Assembly (NCBI GenBank): GCA_026391795.1
Contig: JAPLDI010000021.1
Coordinates: forward strand, 1-64,000
DNA: 64,000 nucleotides
Direction of reading: 5' to 3'
From: Bacteroidota bacterium
Lineage (GTDB): Bacteria > Bacteroidota > Bacteroidia > Bacteroidales > FEN-979
The notes under the pieces are model-generated. The model ran no database searches. It had not been told where the DNA came from and saw only the letters and a list, made by a program, of their open reading frames with translations. Position numbers and translations under genes: made by a program. This document shows positions 16,955 through 25,981 of this stretch, piece after piece; the first letter of the stretch is position 1, and each line of letters starts with the position of its first letter.

Positions 16955-17614
16955 ATGCTGGGAAACGAGATCATACACCTTATCGGGAAGGAGATACGGC
17001 TTGAGCTGAAGCAGAAGTATGTCCTGAACGGGATCCTGCTCTACCTGGTTTCCACCATTTTCGTCACCTATCTTGCCTTCGACAGGATCATCGAACCCGA
17101 TACCTGGAATTCGCTCTTCTGGATCATCCTTCTTTTTGTCGCTGTGAACGGGATCTCTAAAAGCTTCATCCAGGAAAGTCCTGCCCGCCATCTTTACTAT
17201 TACACCATTGCCAGTCCGCAGGCCGTATTGCTTTCAAAGGTCATCTACAACCTCCTCCTGATGACCATCCTTTCCGTCCTTTCATTCGTCTTTTTCCTCC
17301 TGCTGATGGGGAACCTCGTTGTCAATATTCCACTGTTCATCACCACGCTGATCCTTGGCAGCCTGGGACTTGCCTCGATCCTCACCATGGTGGCCGCCAT
17401 CGCGTCGAGGGCCAGCAACAATTTCTCCCTGATGGCCATCCTGAGCTTTCCCATTGTCCTCCCGCTGCTCGGAACCCTGATGAAAGTTTCAAAGAGCGCC
17501 CTTTCTGCGGCTCAATGGTCGGGAAACTACGGCTTTATCATCATCCTGCTCACCATCAACATCGCCGTCATCATCCTGGCATATTTATTATTTCCGTATC
17601 TTTGGCGCGACTAA
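16955..17614 (+). CDS. ccmB: Heme exporter permease CcmB
   Basis: This 219-residue membrane protein of the ABC-transporter permease type has about six hydrophobic segments and the family motifs FVTYLAFD, SFIQESPARHLYYYTIASP and FPIVLPLL. CcmB works with the CcmA ATPase and CcmC to load heme onto CcmE during cytochrome c maturation (system I). A TATTTTTG -7 box lies at 16924-16931. It is followed by ccmC, a ccmD-like frame and ccmE, so the cluster is an operon; ccmA and ccmF are not in the window. Confidence 0.92.
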   Translation: MLGNEIIHLIGKEIRLELKQKYVLNGILLYLVSTIFVTYLAFDRIIEPDTWNSLFWIILLFVAVNGISKSFIQESPARHLYYYTIASPQAVLLSKVIYNLLLMTILSVLSFVFFLLLMGNLVVNIPLFITTLILGSLGLASILTMVAAIASRASNNFSLMAILSFPIVLPLLGTLMKVSKSALSAAQWSGNYGFIIILLTINIAVIILAYLLFPYLWRD

Positions 17615-17683
17615 TTCAATTACGAATTGCGAATTACGGATTACGATTTATTTCCTGATTCAAGGTTCATACTTAATCATTAA

Positions 17684-18376
17684 TTGACAGATAATTTGGG
17701 AACACAGATAAAAAATAACTGGTGGAAGGTACTTGCCGGGATCCTACTTGTCTATGCCGTCATCTTCGGATTTTTTATTCGATTCCCATTGATGCCGGTT
17801 GTTGAAGAATCGATGCGGAACCTCTTTTACCATGTTGGAATGTGGTTCGGGATGCTGGTTATGCTGATCACGGGGTTTGTTTACAGCTTACGATATCTCC
17901 GGAAATTTGACGAGCAGGAGGATGCAAAGGCAGTGGAAGCCGTGAATGTTGGTCTGATGTTCGGCTTCCTGGGCATTTTCACAGGGATGATCTGGGCTAA
18001 CTTCACCTGGGGCAGGCCCTGGGTGAATGACCCGAAGCTGAACGGTGCGGCCGTAGGACTGCTGATCTATCTTGCCTATGCGATCCTTCGCGGATCCATT
18101 GACGATACACACAAACGTGCAAAAGTGGCTGCCGTCTATAATATTTTTGCTTTCTTCCTCTGGATTGTGCTGGTAATTATCCTGCCAAGGCTGGCGGGTG
18201 AAGGCCTTCATCCTGCCGGCGGAGGTACGGCAAATACGGTTCTTCCGATGCACCTTCCGCCATCCATGCGGCTGGTTTTCTATCCCGCGATGCTGGGATG
18301 GGTGCTCCTGGGAGTCTGGATTTACAAACTGAGAGTGAGAATACGGAGAATTAGACTGATCATCGAAAATAAATAA
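17684..18376 (+). CDS. ccmC: Heme-handling protein CcmC (CcsA/CcmC family)
   Basis: This 230-residue protein has six membrane segments and the tryptophan-rich heme motif ANFTWGRPWVNDPK between them. Two conserved histidines are present (FYHVGMW and the later MHLPPSM). CcmC presents heme to CcmE at the outer face of the inner membrane. The reading frame has a TAA directly upstream of TTG at 17684, so translation must begin at that TTG or at the next TTG at 17696; no ATG is available at the N-terminus. Confidence 0.9.
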   Translation: MTDNLGTQIKNNWWKVLAGILLVYAVIFGFFIRFPLMPVVEESMRNLFYHVGMWFGMLVMLITGFVYSLRYLRKFDEQEDAKAVEAVNVGLMFGFLGIFTGMIWANFTWGRPWVNDPKLNGAAVGLLIYLAYAILRGSIDDTHKRAKVAAVYNIFAFFLWIVLVIILPRLAGEGLHPAGGGTANTVLPMHLPPSMRLVFYPAMLGWVLLGVWIYKLRVRIRRIRLIIENK

Positions 18377-18386
18377 ATTGAACATC

Positions 18387-18533
18387 ATGCTGGAAAACGG
18401 AAAGATCCTGGTTGTCGTTGCCGTGCTTGCTTTTATCCTTGTCGGGGTTTTTATCTATCTCTTTACCATCGACAGGAAAGTGACGAAGCTGGAAAAAGAA
18501 GTCGAAGAGAAAACCGCTGAAACTGAAAAATGA
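18387..18533 (+). CDS. CcmD-like small membrane protein
   Basis: A 48-residue protein (MLENGKILVVVAVLAFILVG..., ending EKTAETEK) consists of one membrane segment followed by a basic and then heptad-like charged tail (DRKVTKLEKEVEEKT). It lies exactly where ccmD is found, between ccmC and ccmE, and its stop codon overlaps the ccmE start by four bases (ATGA at 18530). Size, topology and position suggest CcmD, which tethers the CcmC-CcmE complex, but sequence similarity alone is too short to prove it. Confidence 0.8.
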   Translation: MLENGKILVVVAVLAFILVGVFIYLFTIDRKVTKLEKEVEEKTAETEK

Positions 18534-18949
18534 AGACCATCCATATTGTCATCCTGCTGGTCCTGGTGATCGCAGTTGCTGTAGTTGTAACCACCTTAAC
18601 GGATTCGAGCACTTACTCGAACTTCTCAGAAGCCGCCGCCTCACCCGGGAAAGAATTCCACATCATCGGGAAGCTGAACCGAAGTAAACCCATGGACTAC
18701 GATGCCACGAAAAATGCAAACCGTTTCTCATTCTACCTGGTTGACGATAAGGGCCTGGAGAAAAAGGTGGTTTACAACAATCCGAAACCGCAGGATTTTG
18801 AAAAATCGGAAAAAGTTGTGATTGTCGGTTCGATGAACAACGATGAGTTTATCGCGAAAAGCCTGCTGCTCAAATGTCCGTCGAAATACAATGCCAACAA
18901 ACCGGAAGCCTTCGACACGAAAACCTACGAGGCGAAAGAAGCGAAGTAG
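18530..18949 (+). CDS. ccmE: Cytochrome c maturation protein CcmE, CxxxY variant
   Basis: A 139-residue heme chaperone with one N-terminal membrane anchor (IHIVILLVLVIAVAVVVTTL) and a periplasmic OB-fold domain (EFHIIGKLNRSKPM, NRFSFYLVDDKG, VVIVGSMNNDEFIAKSLLLK). Classical CcmE binds heme covalently through the histidine of HxxxY. Here the site reads CPSKY (Cys116, Tyr120; codons at 18875-18889), the CxxxY variant known from system I* in some sulfate reducers and archaea. The short Lys/Glu-rich tail after it is poorly conserved. The start overlaps the ccmD-like stop. Confidence 0.9.
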   Translation: MKTIHIVILLVLVIAVAVVVTTLTDSSTYSNFSEAAASPGKEFHIIGKLNRSKPMDYDATKNANRFSFYLVDDKGLEKKVVYNNPKPQDFEKSEKVVIVGSMNNDEFIAKSLLLKCPSKYNANKPEAFDTKTYEAKEAK

Positions 18950-18977
18950 TGATGAAGTGATCGAGTGATATAAGATT

Positions 18978-19012
18978 ATCCAGCATCCAGCATCCAGAAC
19001 CAAATATCCAGC
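18978..19012. repeat. ATCCAGC units directly before ubiD
   Basis: Copies of ATCCAGC lie at 18978-18984 and 18985-18991, a diverged copy at 18992-18998 and another at 19006-19012. The ubiD ATG begins at 19019, only six bases after the last copy, so the repeat forms the translation-initiation region. Confidence 0.85.
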
Positions 19013-19018
19013 AACTCC

Positions 19019-21004
19019 ATGTCGTTCAAATCTCTTTCCGACTTTGTAACCGCCCTTGAGTCTGCCGGCGAACTGACAAGGATCAGAGAATTTGTATCCC
19101 CGCACCTGGAAATTACCGAGATTACCGACAGGGTCAGCAAAAACAACGGGAAGGCACTCTTGTTCGAGAATACCGGCACAGCTTTCCCTGTCCTTATCAA
19201 TGCCTTCGGATCGGAGAGGAGAATGTGCATGGCATTGGGTGTCGACAACCTTGATGCAGCCGGAGAAGAGCTGGGGGCAATTCTGAAAGAGTTCCTGGGT
19301 CCGAAGGAGAGTTTCTTCGAAAAGCTGAAGATCCTGCCTGCCCTGAAAGAGATCGCCTCATGGCTTCCCGTGTCAGTCAAAAAGAGAGCCGTATGCCAGG
19401 AGGTGGTCATGGAAACACCTGACCTGACGAAACTTCCGGTACTCACCTGCTGGCCCGCCGACGGAGGTCCGTTTATCACCCTTCCCGTTGTTCATACTGT
19501 TGATCCGGTTACGGGCATCCGTAACCAGGGCATGTACCGCATGCAGGTATTCGGCCCCGCCCTCACAGGCATGCATTGGCACCGGCACAAAGGATCGGCA
19601 CATCACTTTTCAAAATACAAGGAACTGGGGAAGAAAATGCCGGTATCGGTCACCCTCGGCGGCGATCCGGCGTATACCTATTGCGCAACGGCTCCGTTAC
19701 CCGAAAACCTTGACGAATACATGCTGGCAGGTTTTCTCCGGAAGAAGAGGGTAGAGCTTGTTAAATGTCTGACCAACGACCTGGAAGTTCCCTCGGATGT
19801 TGACTTTGTCATTGAAGGATATGTCGACCCGGAAGAGGAATTCATCCTTGAGGGCCCTTTTGGCGACCATACGGGATTTTATTCCCTCGCCGATTCCTAT
19901 CCCCGTTTCCACGTTACCTGTATCACCCGCAGAAAAGAGGCCATATATCCTGCAACCATTGTCGGAATTCCTCCCATGGAAGACGGATGGATGGGAAAGG
20001 CCACGGAACGACTCTTTCTTTTTCCGATGAAACTGGTTACTGTTCCGGAGATGAGAGACATAAACATGCCGGTGGCAGGTGTTTTTCACAATATCGTCCT
20101 GACAAAGATCGAAAAATTATTTCCGGGACATGGAATGAAAGTGATGACTTCGCTGTGGGGTGCCGGGCAGATGATGTTCAACAAGATCATGGTTGTTGTG
20201 AGTGAGGATGTGGATCTGAACGATTACAGAGCCGTGGCAAGGGAGGTGACAAAGCGAACCGATCCCCTGCAGGATATTCATTTTATAAAAGGACCTGTCG
20301 ATATCCTCGATCACTCCAGCTCTCATTTTTCATACGGCAGCAAGATGGGGATCGATGCAACAGTAAAATGGCCTGAAGAATCGGAAGAGGCTTCCACCGA
20401 TTTTGGCAAACGCATTTTAAATTATACCCTTCCCCTGCACCCCTCCCCTGCAAGCAGGGGAGGGGACGGAGGTGGGGTAAATTTCCTGGACCCTCTGCCA
20501 AATATTGATACGCAGTTGCTCATGGAAAAGTTTCCGGAAGTGGAGGCTGTCAACGAGACTTTCCTGGCGGACGGGATTTCTCTTGCCGTTGTTTCAGTAA
20601 AAAAGAACCGGGCCAATCATATCCGGGAGATCAGCAACCAGTTCTTCCGGCAGGGCCTGGTCAGGGATCTGAAATTCATTCTTTTCCTGGATCACGGTAT
20701 CGATCTTCAATCTCCTTCAGACATCGCCTGGATTGCCGCGAATAATATGGATCCTGTGAGGGACTGTTTCCATCCGGTTACGGAAAACGGGAATCAGTTT
20801 CCCTTTCTGGTGCTGGATGGTACCCGTAAAACAAAGGAATACGACGGGTTTAAACGCGACTGGCCCAACATCATTGGAATGGACGAAGCCACCATCCGCA
20901 GGATTGACGAAAACTGGGAAAAATTCGGACTGGGTTCACTGGTACCGTCTCCATCAATTAAATACAGATCGCTGATACTCAGTAAGGGGGCAGTTTCAGA
21001 ATAA
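19019..21004 (+). CDS. ubiD: UbiD-family decarboxylase with a repeat-derived insertion
   Basis: This 661-residue protein belongs to the prenylated-FMN-dependent UbiD decarboxylases, longer than the usual 500-610 residues. The motif FILEGPFGDHTGFYS and the start of the catalytic region YRMQVFGP are typical. In Bacteroidota such enzymes are often tied to menaquinone (futalosine-type or polyprenyl) biosynthesis, but no mqn genes are nearby. Residues about 471-488 (PLHPSPASRGGDGGGVNF) are a translated copy of the C/G-rich palindrome (20440-20465) and interrupt the variable region between two conserved domains. The gene follows ccmE by 69 bases and has ATCCAGC repeats just before its ATG. Confidence 0.9.
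   Translation: MSFKSLSDFVTALESAGELTRIREFVSPHLEITEITDRVSKNNGKALLFENTGTAFPVLINAFGSERRMCMALGVDNLDAAGEELGAILKEFLGPKESFFEKLKILPALKEIASWLPVSVKKRAVCQEVVMETPDLTKLPVLTCWPADGGPFITLPVVHTVDPVTGIRNQGMYRMQVFGPALTGMHWHRHKGSAHHFSKYKELGKKMPVSVTLGGDPAYTYCATAPLPENLDEYMLAGFLRKKRVELVKCLTNDLEVPSDVDFVIEGYVDPEEEFILEGPFGDHTGFYSLADSYPRFHVTCITRRKEAIYPATIVGIPPMEDGWMGKATERLFLFPMKLVTVPEMRDINMPVAGVFHNIVLTKIEKLFPGHGMKVMTSLWGAGQMMFNKIMVVVSEDVDLNDYRAVAREVTKRTDPLQDIHFIKGPVDILDHSSSHFSYGSKMGIDATVKWPEESEEASTDFGKRILNYTLPLHPSPASRGGDGGGVNFLDPLPNIDTQLLMEKFPEVEAVNETFLADGISLAVVSVKKNRANHIREISNQFFRQGLVRDLKFILFLDHGIDLQSPSDIAWIAANNMDPVRDCFHPVTENGNQFPFLVLDGTRKTKEYDGFKRDWPNIIGMDEATIRRIDENWEKFGLGSLVPSPSIKYRSLILSKGAVSE
20430..20482. repeat. 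C/G-rich palindrome, copy inside ubiD
   Basis: Arms CCCCTCCCCTGC (20440-20451) and GCAGGGGAGGGG (20454-20465) are exact complements around AA. The right flank GACGGAGGTGGGGTAA matches the right flank of the copy at 14292-14316 (GACGGGGGTTGAGGTG), and the left flank CCCTGCA is shared too. The insertion is read through in frame as LPLHPSPASRGGDGGGV. Confidence 0.92.
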
Positions 21005-21008
21005 GGAT

Positions 21009-21042
21009 TTTGAAATTTCTACGATAAAAATTCCTATTTTTG
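21009..21042 (+). promoter_or_regulatory. Promoter of the TonB-dependent receptor gene
   Basis: TTTG at 21009-21012 and TATTTTTG at 21035-21042 are 22 bases apart and lie just after the ubiD stop. The start codon is at 21060, so the leader is about 10 bases. Confidence 0.55.
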
Positions 21043-21059
21043 CTTCCCAAAATCACGGT

Positions 21060-23489
21060 ATGAAACAAACCAGTCTCCTTTTCTTAACCTTCTTATTTGC
21101 ACTTGCAGCCTCCCTGGAAATACAGGCTCAGAGTTATGTGGTGCAGGGGAAAGTTGTCGATGACCAGACCGGTGATCCGTTGCCTTTTGTCAACATCGGG
21201 ATCAAGGGACTGCCTACAGGTACTTTCAGTGATAACAATGGCATGTACGAGCTTGAAGTCTCGACCAAAGACGTAGTTCTGATGATTTCTTGTGTCGGCT
21301 ACGACAAGCAGGAAAAACATATCGTCTTTGACGGCAGAAGGAAGATCCAGTTTGATATCCTTCTGTCACCCTCTTCGCAGGAGCTTAGCACCGTTGTGGT
21401 TTCGGGATCAAAATATGAACAGAAGGTGGAAAATTCGATAGCTACGATCGAAGTTCTGAAATCGCAGGCGATCATGGCATCCAATCCCACCAGCATTGAT
21501 AAGGCGATCGACAAGGTCCCCGGGATCACCATCGTGAACAATGAACCCCAGATCCGCGGAGGAAGCGGCTTCAGCTCAGGTCTTGGAAGCCGCGTGATGA
21601 TCATGGTGGATGATATTCCGATCCTGAGAGGCGATGCCGGACGGCCCGACTGGGGTTTTCTGCCCGTGGATGATGTGGAACAGATTGAAGTCGTCAAAGG
21701 TGCCGCATCGGTCGTTTACGGTTCTTCCGCCATCACCGGCGCTGTGAATATCCGCACTGCCTACCCGAAAGACCAGCCGGAAACCAAAGTCAATTCGTTT
21801 ATCGGGGTTTACAGCAAACCCGACCGTAATTATGCCACACCCTGGTCGGGAATGAACCCGATCATTTTTGGATTATCCTTGTCTCATCTTCAGAAAATGG
21901 ATAACCTCGACCTCGGTTTCGGTGTGAACCTCTACAGCGACCAGGGCTATATCGGCGGAACCCCCAGCACATGGCACAAAGACATGGTGGCTGACTCGGT
22001 TTTTAACAAAGGAGTCTTCACAAAGCGCGGAAAAGTTTATTTCAATACGCGGATCCGGAATAAAAAGATTGAAGGGTTAACCTATGGCATCAACGGAAAC
22101 TTTATGTACAATGAGAACTCTGAGACCTATTTCTGGTACGATGCCGATACGAATCTCTACCGTGCATATCCCGGTGCTTTATCGCACTTCAAGCAATTCA
22201 CCTTTTTCGTGGATCCCTACATTAAATATTTCAATAAAAACGGCAACAGTCACAGCTTCAGGAACCGCGTCTATTATGGGAACACCGATGCCAACAACAA
22301 CCAGTCGAACAATTACCTGACGGTGTACAATGATTACCAGCATACCCAGCGGTTTAAAAAAGTTCCTGAATTTGTCATGGTGGTGGGTATCACAAATATC
22401 TATTCCCATTCCTATGGCCAGGTCTTTTCGGGGATCCTGGATTCACTGGGAACCACGGCGGCAAATCAGAGCGCCGGGTACAGTTCCGAGAACCTGGCAC
22501 TATACCTGCAGTTTGAGAAAAAGTTCTGGGACCGCCTCTCTCTTCTTATCGGCGGCCGCTGGGAATACTACCAGGTCGGCGATTTGAGTGAGAACAAACC
22601 CATCTTTCGGGGCGGCGCCAACATGCGGGTCGGGAAAAACACGTTTTTCAGGGCTTCCGTCGGACAGGGTTACCGTGCTCCTACCATCGGTGAGCGTTAC
22701 ATAACTACCAATTCGGGCGGATTCGGATTTTATCCGAACCCGGAACTTAAGTCTGAAACCTGCATATCCTACGAAGTGGGTGCCAAACAATTGTTCAAGT
22801 TTGGGAAGTGGGCCGGGATGGCCGACGTTGCGGGCTTCCTCGAGAATTACGATAATTATATCGAGTTCAACTTCGGGATCTGGGGCCAATCTCCCGTTTT
22901 CAAAAATGATATCGGCTTTAAATTCCTGAATACCGGCCCTGCACGGATCTATGGTATTGATATGACACTTGGTGGAGACGGGAAAATCGTTCGTAACCTC
23001 GACATGTCGCTGATCCTCGGGTATACCTATTCTGTTCCTACGGCGCTTCATCCCGATGAAATATACTATACCAACTATGAAACTTCCGCTCATAAGTACC
23101 GCAGCTACAGCTATGCCAACACTTCCACGGATACCACCGGTAACATCCTGAAATACCGCATCCAGAGCCTCTTTAAATCAGATCTTCAGCTTACCTACCG
23201 GAAAAAATTTGCCATCGGCTTTTCCGGAAAGTATTACGGGTATATGAAGAACATCGATATCTTCCTCTACCAGATGGACACACCGGGGGCCATGCATTCA
23301 GGAATAAAGAAATACAGGGAAGAGAACAACAAAGGAAATTTTATCGTCGATGTAAGGGTAAGTTACAGCTACAGGGATTTCAAATTCTCATTGCTCGTAA
23401 ACAATTTTTTCAATACGGAATACTCCCTGCGGCCCATCACCATCGAGTCGCCGAGGACAACTTCATTACAAGTTCTTTTACATATTTAA
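21060..23489 (+). CDS. TonB-dependent receptor with carboxypeptidase-regulatory-like domain
   Basis: This 809-residue outer-membrane protein starts with a signal peptide (MKQTSLLFLTFLFALAASLE...QAQ), then a carboxypeptidase-regulatory-like domain (VVQGKVVDDQTGDPLPFVNI, residues about 27-110), a plug domain (PGITIVNNEPQIRGGSGFS, DDVEQIEVVKGAASVVYGSS, residues about 125-230) and a 22-strand-type beta-barrel ending in an aromatic-poor TSLQVLLHI. Length and plug resemble siderophore or cobalamin-type receptors rather than SusC (about 1000 residues). The ligand is unknown. It has its own promoter between ubiD and the start. Confidence 0.92.
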   Translation: MKQTSLLFLTFLFALAASLEIQAQSYVVQGKVVDDQTGDPLPFVNIGIKGLPTGTFSDNNGMYELEVSTKDVVLMISCVGYDKQEKHIVFDGRRKIQFDILLSPSSQELSTVVVSGSKYEQKVENSIATIEVLKSQAIMASNPTSIDKAIDKVPGITIVNNEPQIRGGSGFSSGLGSRVMIMVDDIPILRGDAGRPDWGFLPVDDVEQIEVVKGAASVVYGSSAITGAVNIRTAYPKDQPETKVNSFIGVYSKPDRNYATPWSGMNPIIFGLSLSHLQKMDNLDLGFGVNLYSDQGYIGGTPSTWHKDMVADSVFNKGVFTKRGKVYFNTRIRNKKIEGLTYGINGNFMYNENSETYFWYDADTNLYRAYPGALSHFKQFTFFVDPYIKYFNKNGNSHSFRNRVYYGNTDANNNQSNNYLTVYNDYQHTQRFKKVPEFVMVVGITNIYSHSYGQVFSGILDSLGTTAANQSAGYSSENLALYLQFEKKFWDRLSLLIGGRWEYYQVGDLSENKPIFRGGANMRVGKNTFFRASVGQGYRAPTIGERYITTNSGGFGFYPNPELKSETCISYEVGAKQLFKFGKWAGMADVAGFLENYDNYIEFNFGIWGQSPVFKNDIGFKFLNTGPARIYGIDMTLGGDGKIVRNLDMSLILGYTYSVPTALHPDEIYYTNYETSAHKYRSYSYANTSTDTTGNILKYRIQSLFKSDLQLTYRKKFAIGFSGKYYGYMKNIDIFLYQMDTPGAMHSGIKKYREENNKGNFIVDVRVSYSYRDFKFSLLVNNFFNTEYSLRPITIESPRTTSLQVLLHI

Positions 23490-23503
23490 CAGCCCGGCCT
23501 GTC

Positions 23504-23527
23504 CCCCCTCTCCTTCAGGAGAGGGGG
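23504..23527. repeat. C/G-rich palindrome, intergenic copy 2
   Basis: Arms CCCCCTCTCCT (23504-23514) and AGGAGAGGGGG (23517-23527) flank TC, followed by CAGGGGGTGAGGTG. The element lies 14 bases after the receptor stop codon, so it may also act as a terminator-like hairpin, but without a T-run. It belongs to the family at 14292-14316 and 20440-20465. Confidence 0.88.
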
Positions 23528-23559
23528 CAGGGGGTGAGGTGAAAAGAAATAAACCCCGC

Positions 23560-23584
23560 TGAGCGGAATTTGTAATTCCGCTCA
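23560..23584. repeat. GAGCGGAATT palindrome, copy 1
   Basis: TGAGCGGAATTTG is followed by TAATTCCGCTCA, a near-perfect 25-base palindrome with 11-bp arms. An almost identical copy lies at 25890-25914 after rocD. The two differ by a single base at the centre. Confidence 0.9.
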
Positions 23585-23669
23585 ATTTCAATCTTTAAAT
23601 GGAACCTCGGGGGGTAAGGTGAAATTTTATCAGTCAACAGAAACAATCATTAATCTAAAAAATAGCATC

Positions 23670-24614
23670 ATGAAAAAGATCATTACACTGGCAGTTATTT
23701 TATTTTGCTTTGCAGCGAACAGCTATTCACAAACCGTTTATGGAGGCGATTTTGAACACTGGAAATTCATCAGCCAGCATAATTACTATGAGCCTGATAG
23801 CAGCCTTTTTGGGACGCTGAATATCCTGGATACCATTCCAACACCATCAGGAGTCACTGTACATCCTTGCGATACGGCCCACAGCGGCAACTATTCTGTC
23901 CGCCTTGTTACCGGGTATATTTCTCTCGTGGCAGCTGTTATCCCGGGTGTTATCGGAACCATTAAAATCGATTGGGCTACCAGCCAGGCTAAACTTGGAA
24001 TACCATATCCCTACGGTACAGCAAAACCGACACGGTTTACGGGCTGGTACAAATCGTATCCATTAAATGGTGACTCTTCGGCAGCCGTGGTCCTGCTTTC
24101 GAAATGGAATAACACAAACCACAGGCGCGACACCCTTGCCTATAGTAAAGTCACTATTCATGGAACAGTCACATCCTGGACCCAGTTTGATGTTGCAATA
24201 ACATACAGAGATCACACAACGCAGCCTGATTCGCTGACGATGCTCATGTTATCCTGTGCCGGGTTCAATGCAACCTATATGTTAGGAAGTGTCGGACAAG
24301 TCGGAAGCATGGCCATGTTTGATGATATCAACCTGACCGATGTCAGCGGGGTTCCATTGAAAGTAATCCCATCTGTGAATGTAAAACTTTCTCCGAATCC
24401 CGCATCGCAACTGATGAAGATTGAGATGGGAAGCAATGTGACAAACGGATCTTTTGATGTTTACGATGCACAGGCAAAACTGATCCGGCAGTACCCGGTG
24501 AATGGAAATGTTAGCCAGATCAGCGTAAGCAATCTCAGTGCAGGAAGCTATTTTTATAAACTTACAGAAAACAACAAACTCCTGAACTCAGGAACTTTCA
24601 TGGTTACCAGATAA
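23670..24614 (+). CDS. Secreted T9SS type A protein of unknown function
   Basis: This protein of 314 residues starts [21 protein letters not shown], a clear signal peptide; an in-frame ATG at 23619 would place it behind an unusual 17-residue extension and is rejected. The body ([52 protein letters not shown]) looks like a carbohydrate-binding jelly-roll, similar to the PCMD-type secreted proteins, and ends with a T9SS type A domain ([16 protein letters not shown] ... GTFMVTR). It probably sits at the cell surface. The substrate is unknown. Confidence 0.8.
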   Translation: MKKIITLAVILFCFAANSYSQTVYGGDFEHWKFISQHNYYEPDSSLFGTLNILDTIPTPSGVTVHPCDTAHSGNYSVRLVTGYISLVAAVIPGVIGTIKIDWATSQAKLGIPYPYGTAKPTRFTGWYKSYPLNGDSSAAVVLLSKWNNTNHRRDTLAYSKVTIHGTVTSWTQFDVAITYRDHTTQPDSLTMLMLSCAGFNATYMLGSVGQVGSMAMFDDINLTDVSGVPLKVIPSVNVKLSPNPASQLMKIEMGSNVTNGSFDVYDAQAKLIRQYPVNGNVSQISVSNLSAGSYFYKLTENNKLLNSGTFMVTR

Positions 24615-24630
24615 TAAAACCGAAGTTTTT

Positions 24631-25854
24631 ATGAACGAAATTAAAACCTCTCAGGAAGCAATGGACCTGGAAGACAGGTACGGTGCTCACAATTACCATC
24701 CATTGCCGGTTGTCCTTGCAAAAGGGAAGGGCATCTTCATGTGGGATGTGGAAGGCAAAAAGTATTTTGATTTCCTGTCCGCCTATTCCGCCGTCAACCA
24801 GGGTCACTGCCACCCGAAGATCATCCAGGCGATGATCGACCAGGCAAACACCCTTGAACTGACCTCACGGGCTTTCTACAACGACGTGCTTGGCGTGTAC
24901 GAGAAGTTTGTCACGGAATATTTCGGTTATCAGCGTGTGCTTCCGATGAACACCGGGGCCGAAGGGGATGAAACTGCCCTGAAGCTGACCCGGAAATGGG
25001 CATACAAGGTCAAAGGCGTCCCGCACGACCAGGCGAAGATCATCTGCTGCGAGAACAACTTCCACGGCCGTACCATTTCCGTTGTATCCATGTCAACCGA
25101 TCCCCAGGCACGGGACGATTTCGGACCCTTTACACCGGGATTTGTCACAATACCCTACAACGATCTTCCGGCCCTTGAGAAAGCTTTGCAAGATCCCAAC
25201 GTTGCCGGATTTCTTGTCGAACCGATCCAGGGTGAGGCAGGTGTCTATGTCCCGCAGGAGGGCTACCTGAAAAAGGCATACGAGATGTGCAAGGCCAAGA
25301 ATGTGCTGTTCATCGCCGATGAGGTCCAGACCGGGATCGCACGTACAGGCAAGCTGCTTGCATGCGACTGGGAGGGGGTACGACCGGATGTTCTTATTCT
25401 TGGAAAAGCATTGTCGGGAGGTATCTGCCCGATCTCGGCCGTTCTGGCCGATGATTCCATCATGCTGGCGATCAAACCGGGTGAGCACGGATCCACCTTT
25501 GGCGGAAACCCTGTTGCCTGCCGTGTTGCGATTGCCGCACTGAAGGTGATTACGGATGAAAAGCTGGCAGAGAATGCCTATAAGATGGGTGTTATATTCC
25601 GCGGCGAACTGGAGAAGATCAACTCTCCGATGGTTGAACTGGTCAGGGGCAAGGGGTTGCTGAATGCAGCCGTCATCAAACCAAGGAATGGGAAAACCGC
25701 ATGGGATGTCTGCCTGAAAATGCGCGACAACGGATTATTGGCCAAACCTACGCATGATCACATCATCCGGTTTGCACCTCCTCTGGTCATTACCGAAGCA
25801 GAAGTTCGCGAAGCCGTAGAGATCATCGGCGTTTCGCTGAAAGCATTTGAATAA
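24631..25854 (+). CDS. rocD: Ornithine aminotransferase
   Basis: This 407-residue class III PLP aminotransferase has the usual length. It converts L-ornithine and 2-oxoglutarate to glutamate-5-semialdehyde and glutamate, linking arginine breakdown to proline and glutamate. Visible motifs are [45 protein letters not shown] and the PLP lysine in ILGKALSGG (K259). N-terminal [16 protein letters not shown] matches ornithine rather than acetylornithine aminotransferases. It starts 16 bases after the T9SS gene. Confidence 0.93.
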   Translation: MNEIKTSQEAMDLEDRYGAHNYHPLPVVLAKGKGIFMWDVEGKKYFDFLSAYSAVNQGHCHPKIIQAMIDQANTLELTSRAFYNDVLGVYEKFVTEYFGYQRVLPMNTGAEGDETALKLTRKWAYKVKGVPHDQAKIICCENNFHGRTISVVSMSTDPQARDDFGPFTPGFVTIPYNDLPALEKALQDPNVAGFLVEPIQGEAGVYVPQEGYLKKAYEMCKAKNVLFIADEVQTGIARTGKLLACDWEGVRPDVLILGKALSGGICPISAVLADDSIMLAIKPGEHGSTFGGNPVACRVAIAALKVITDEKLAENAYKMGVIFRGELEKINSPMVELVRGKGLLNAAVIKPRNGKTAWDVCLKMRDNGLLAKPTHDHIIRFAPPLVITEAEVREAVEIIGVSLKAFE

Positions 25855-25889
25855 GTAATATTTAATGATTGATTGAACACTTTAAACGC

Positions 25890-25914
25890 TGAGCGGAATT
25901 TGCAATTCCGCTCA
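25890..25914. repeat. GAGCGGAATT palindrome, copy 2
   Basis: TGAGCGGAATTTG followed by CAATTCCGCTCA matches the copy at 23560-23584 except for the central base. It lies between the convergent genes rocD and the TonB-dependent receptor and could serve both as a bidirectional terminator. Confidence 0.9.
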
Positions 25915-25981
25915 GGAAAAATCAGACTTTTTTTTTCGGGAAAGTTTTTTTCTCCGTGTCACGCGTCACGCGTCACCTCTT

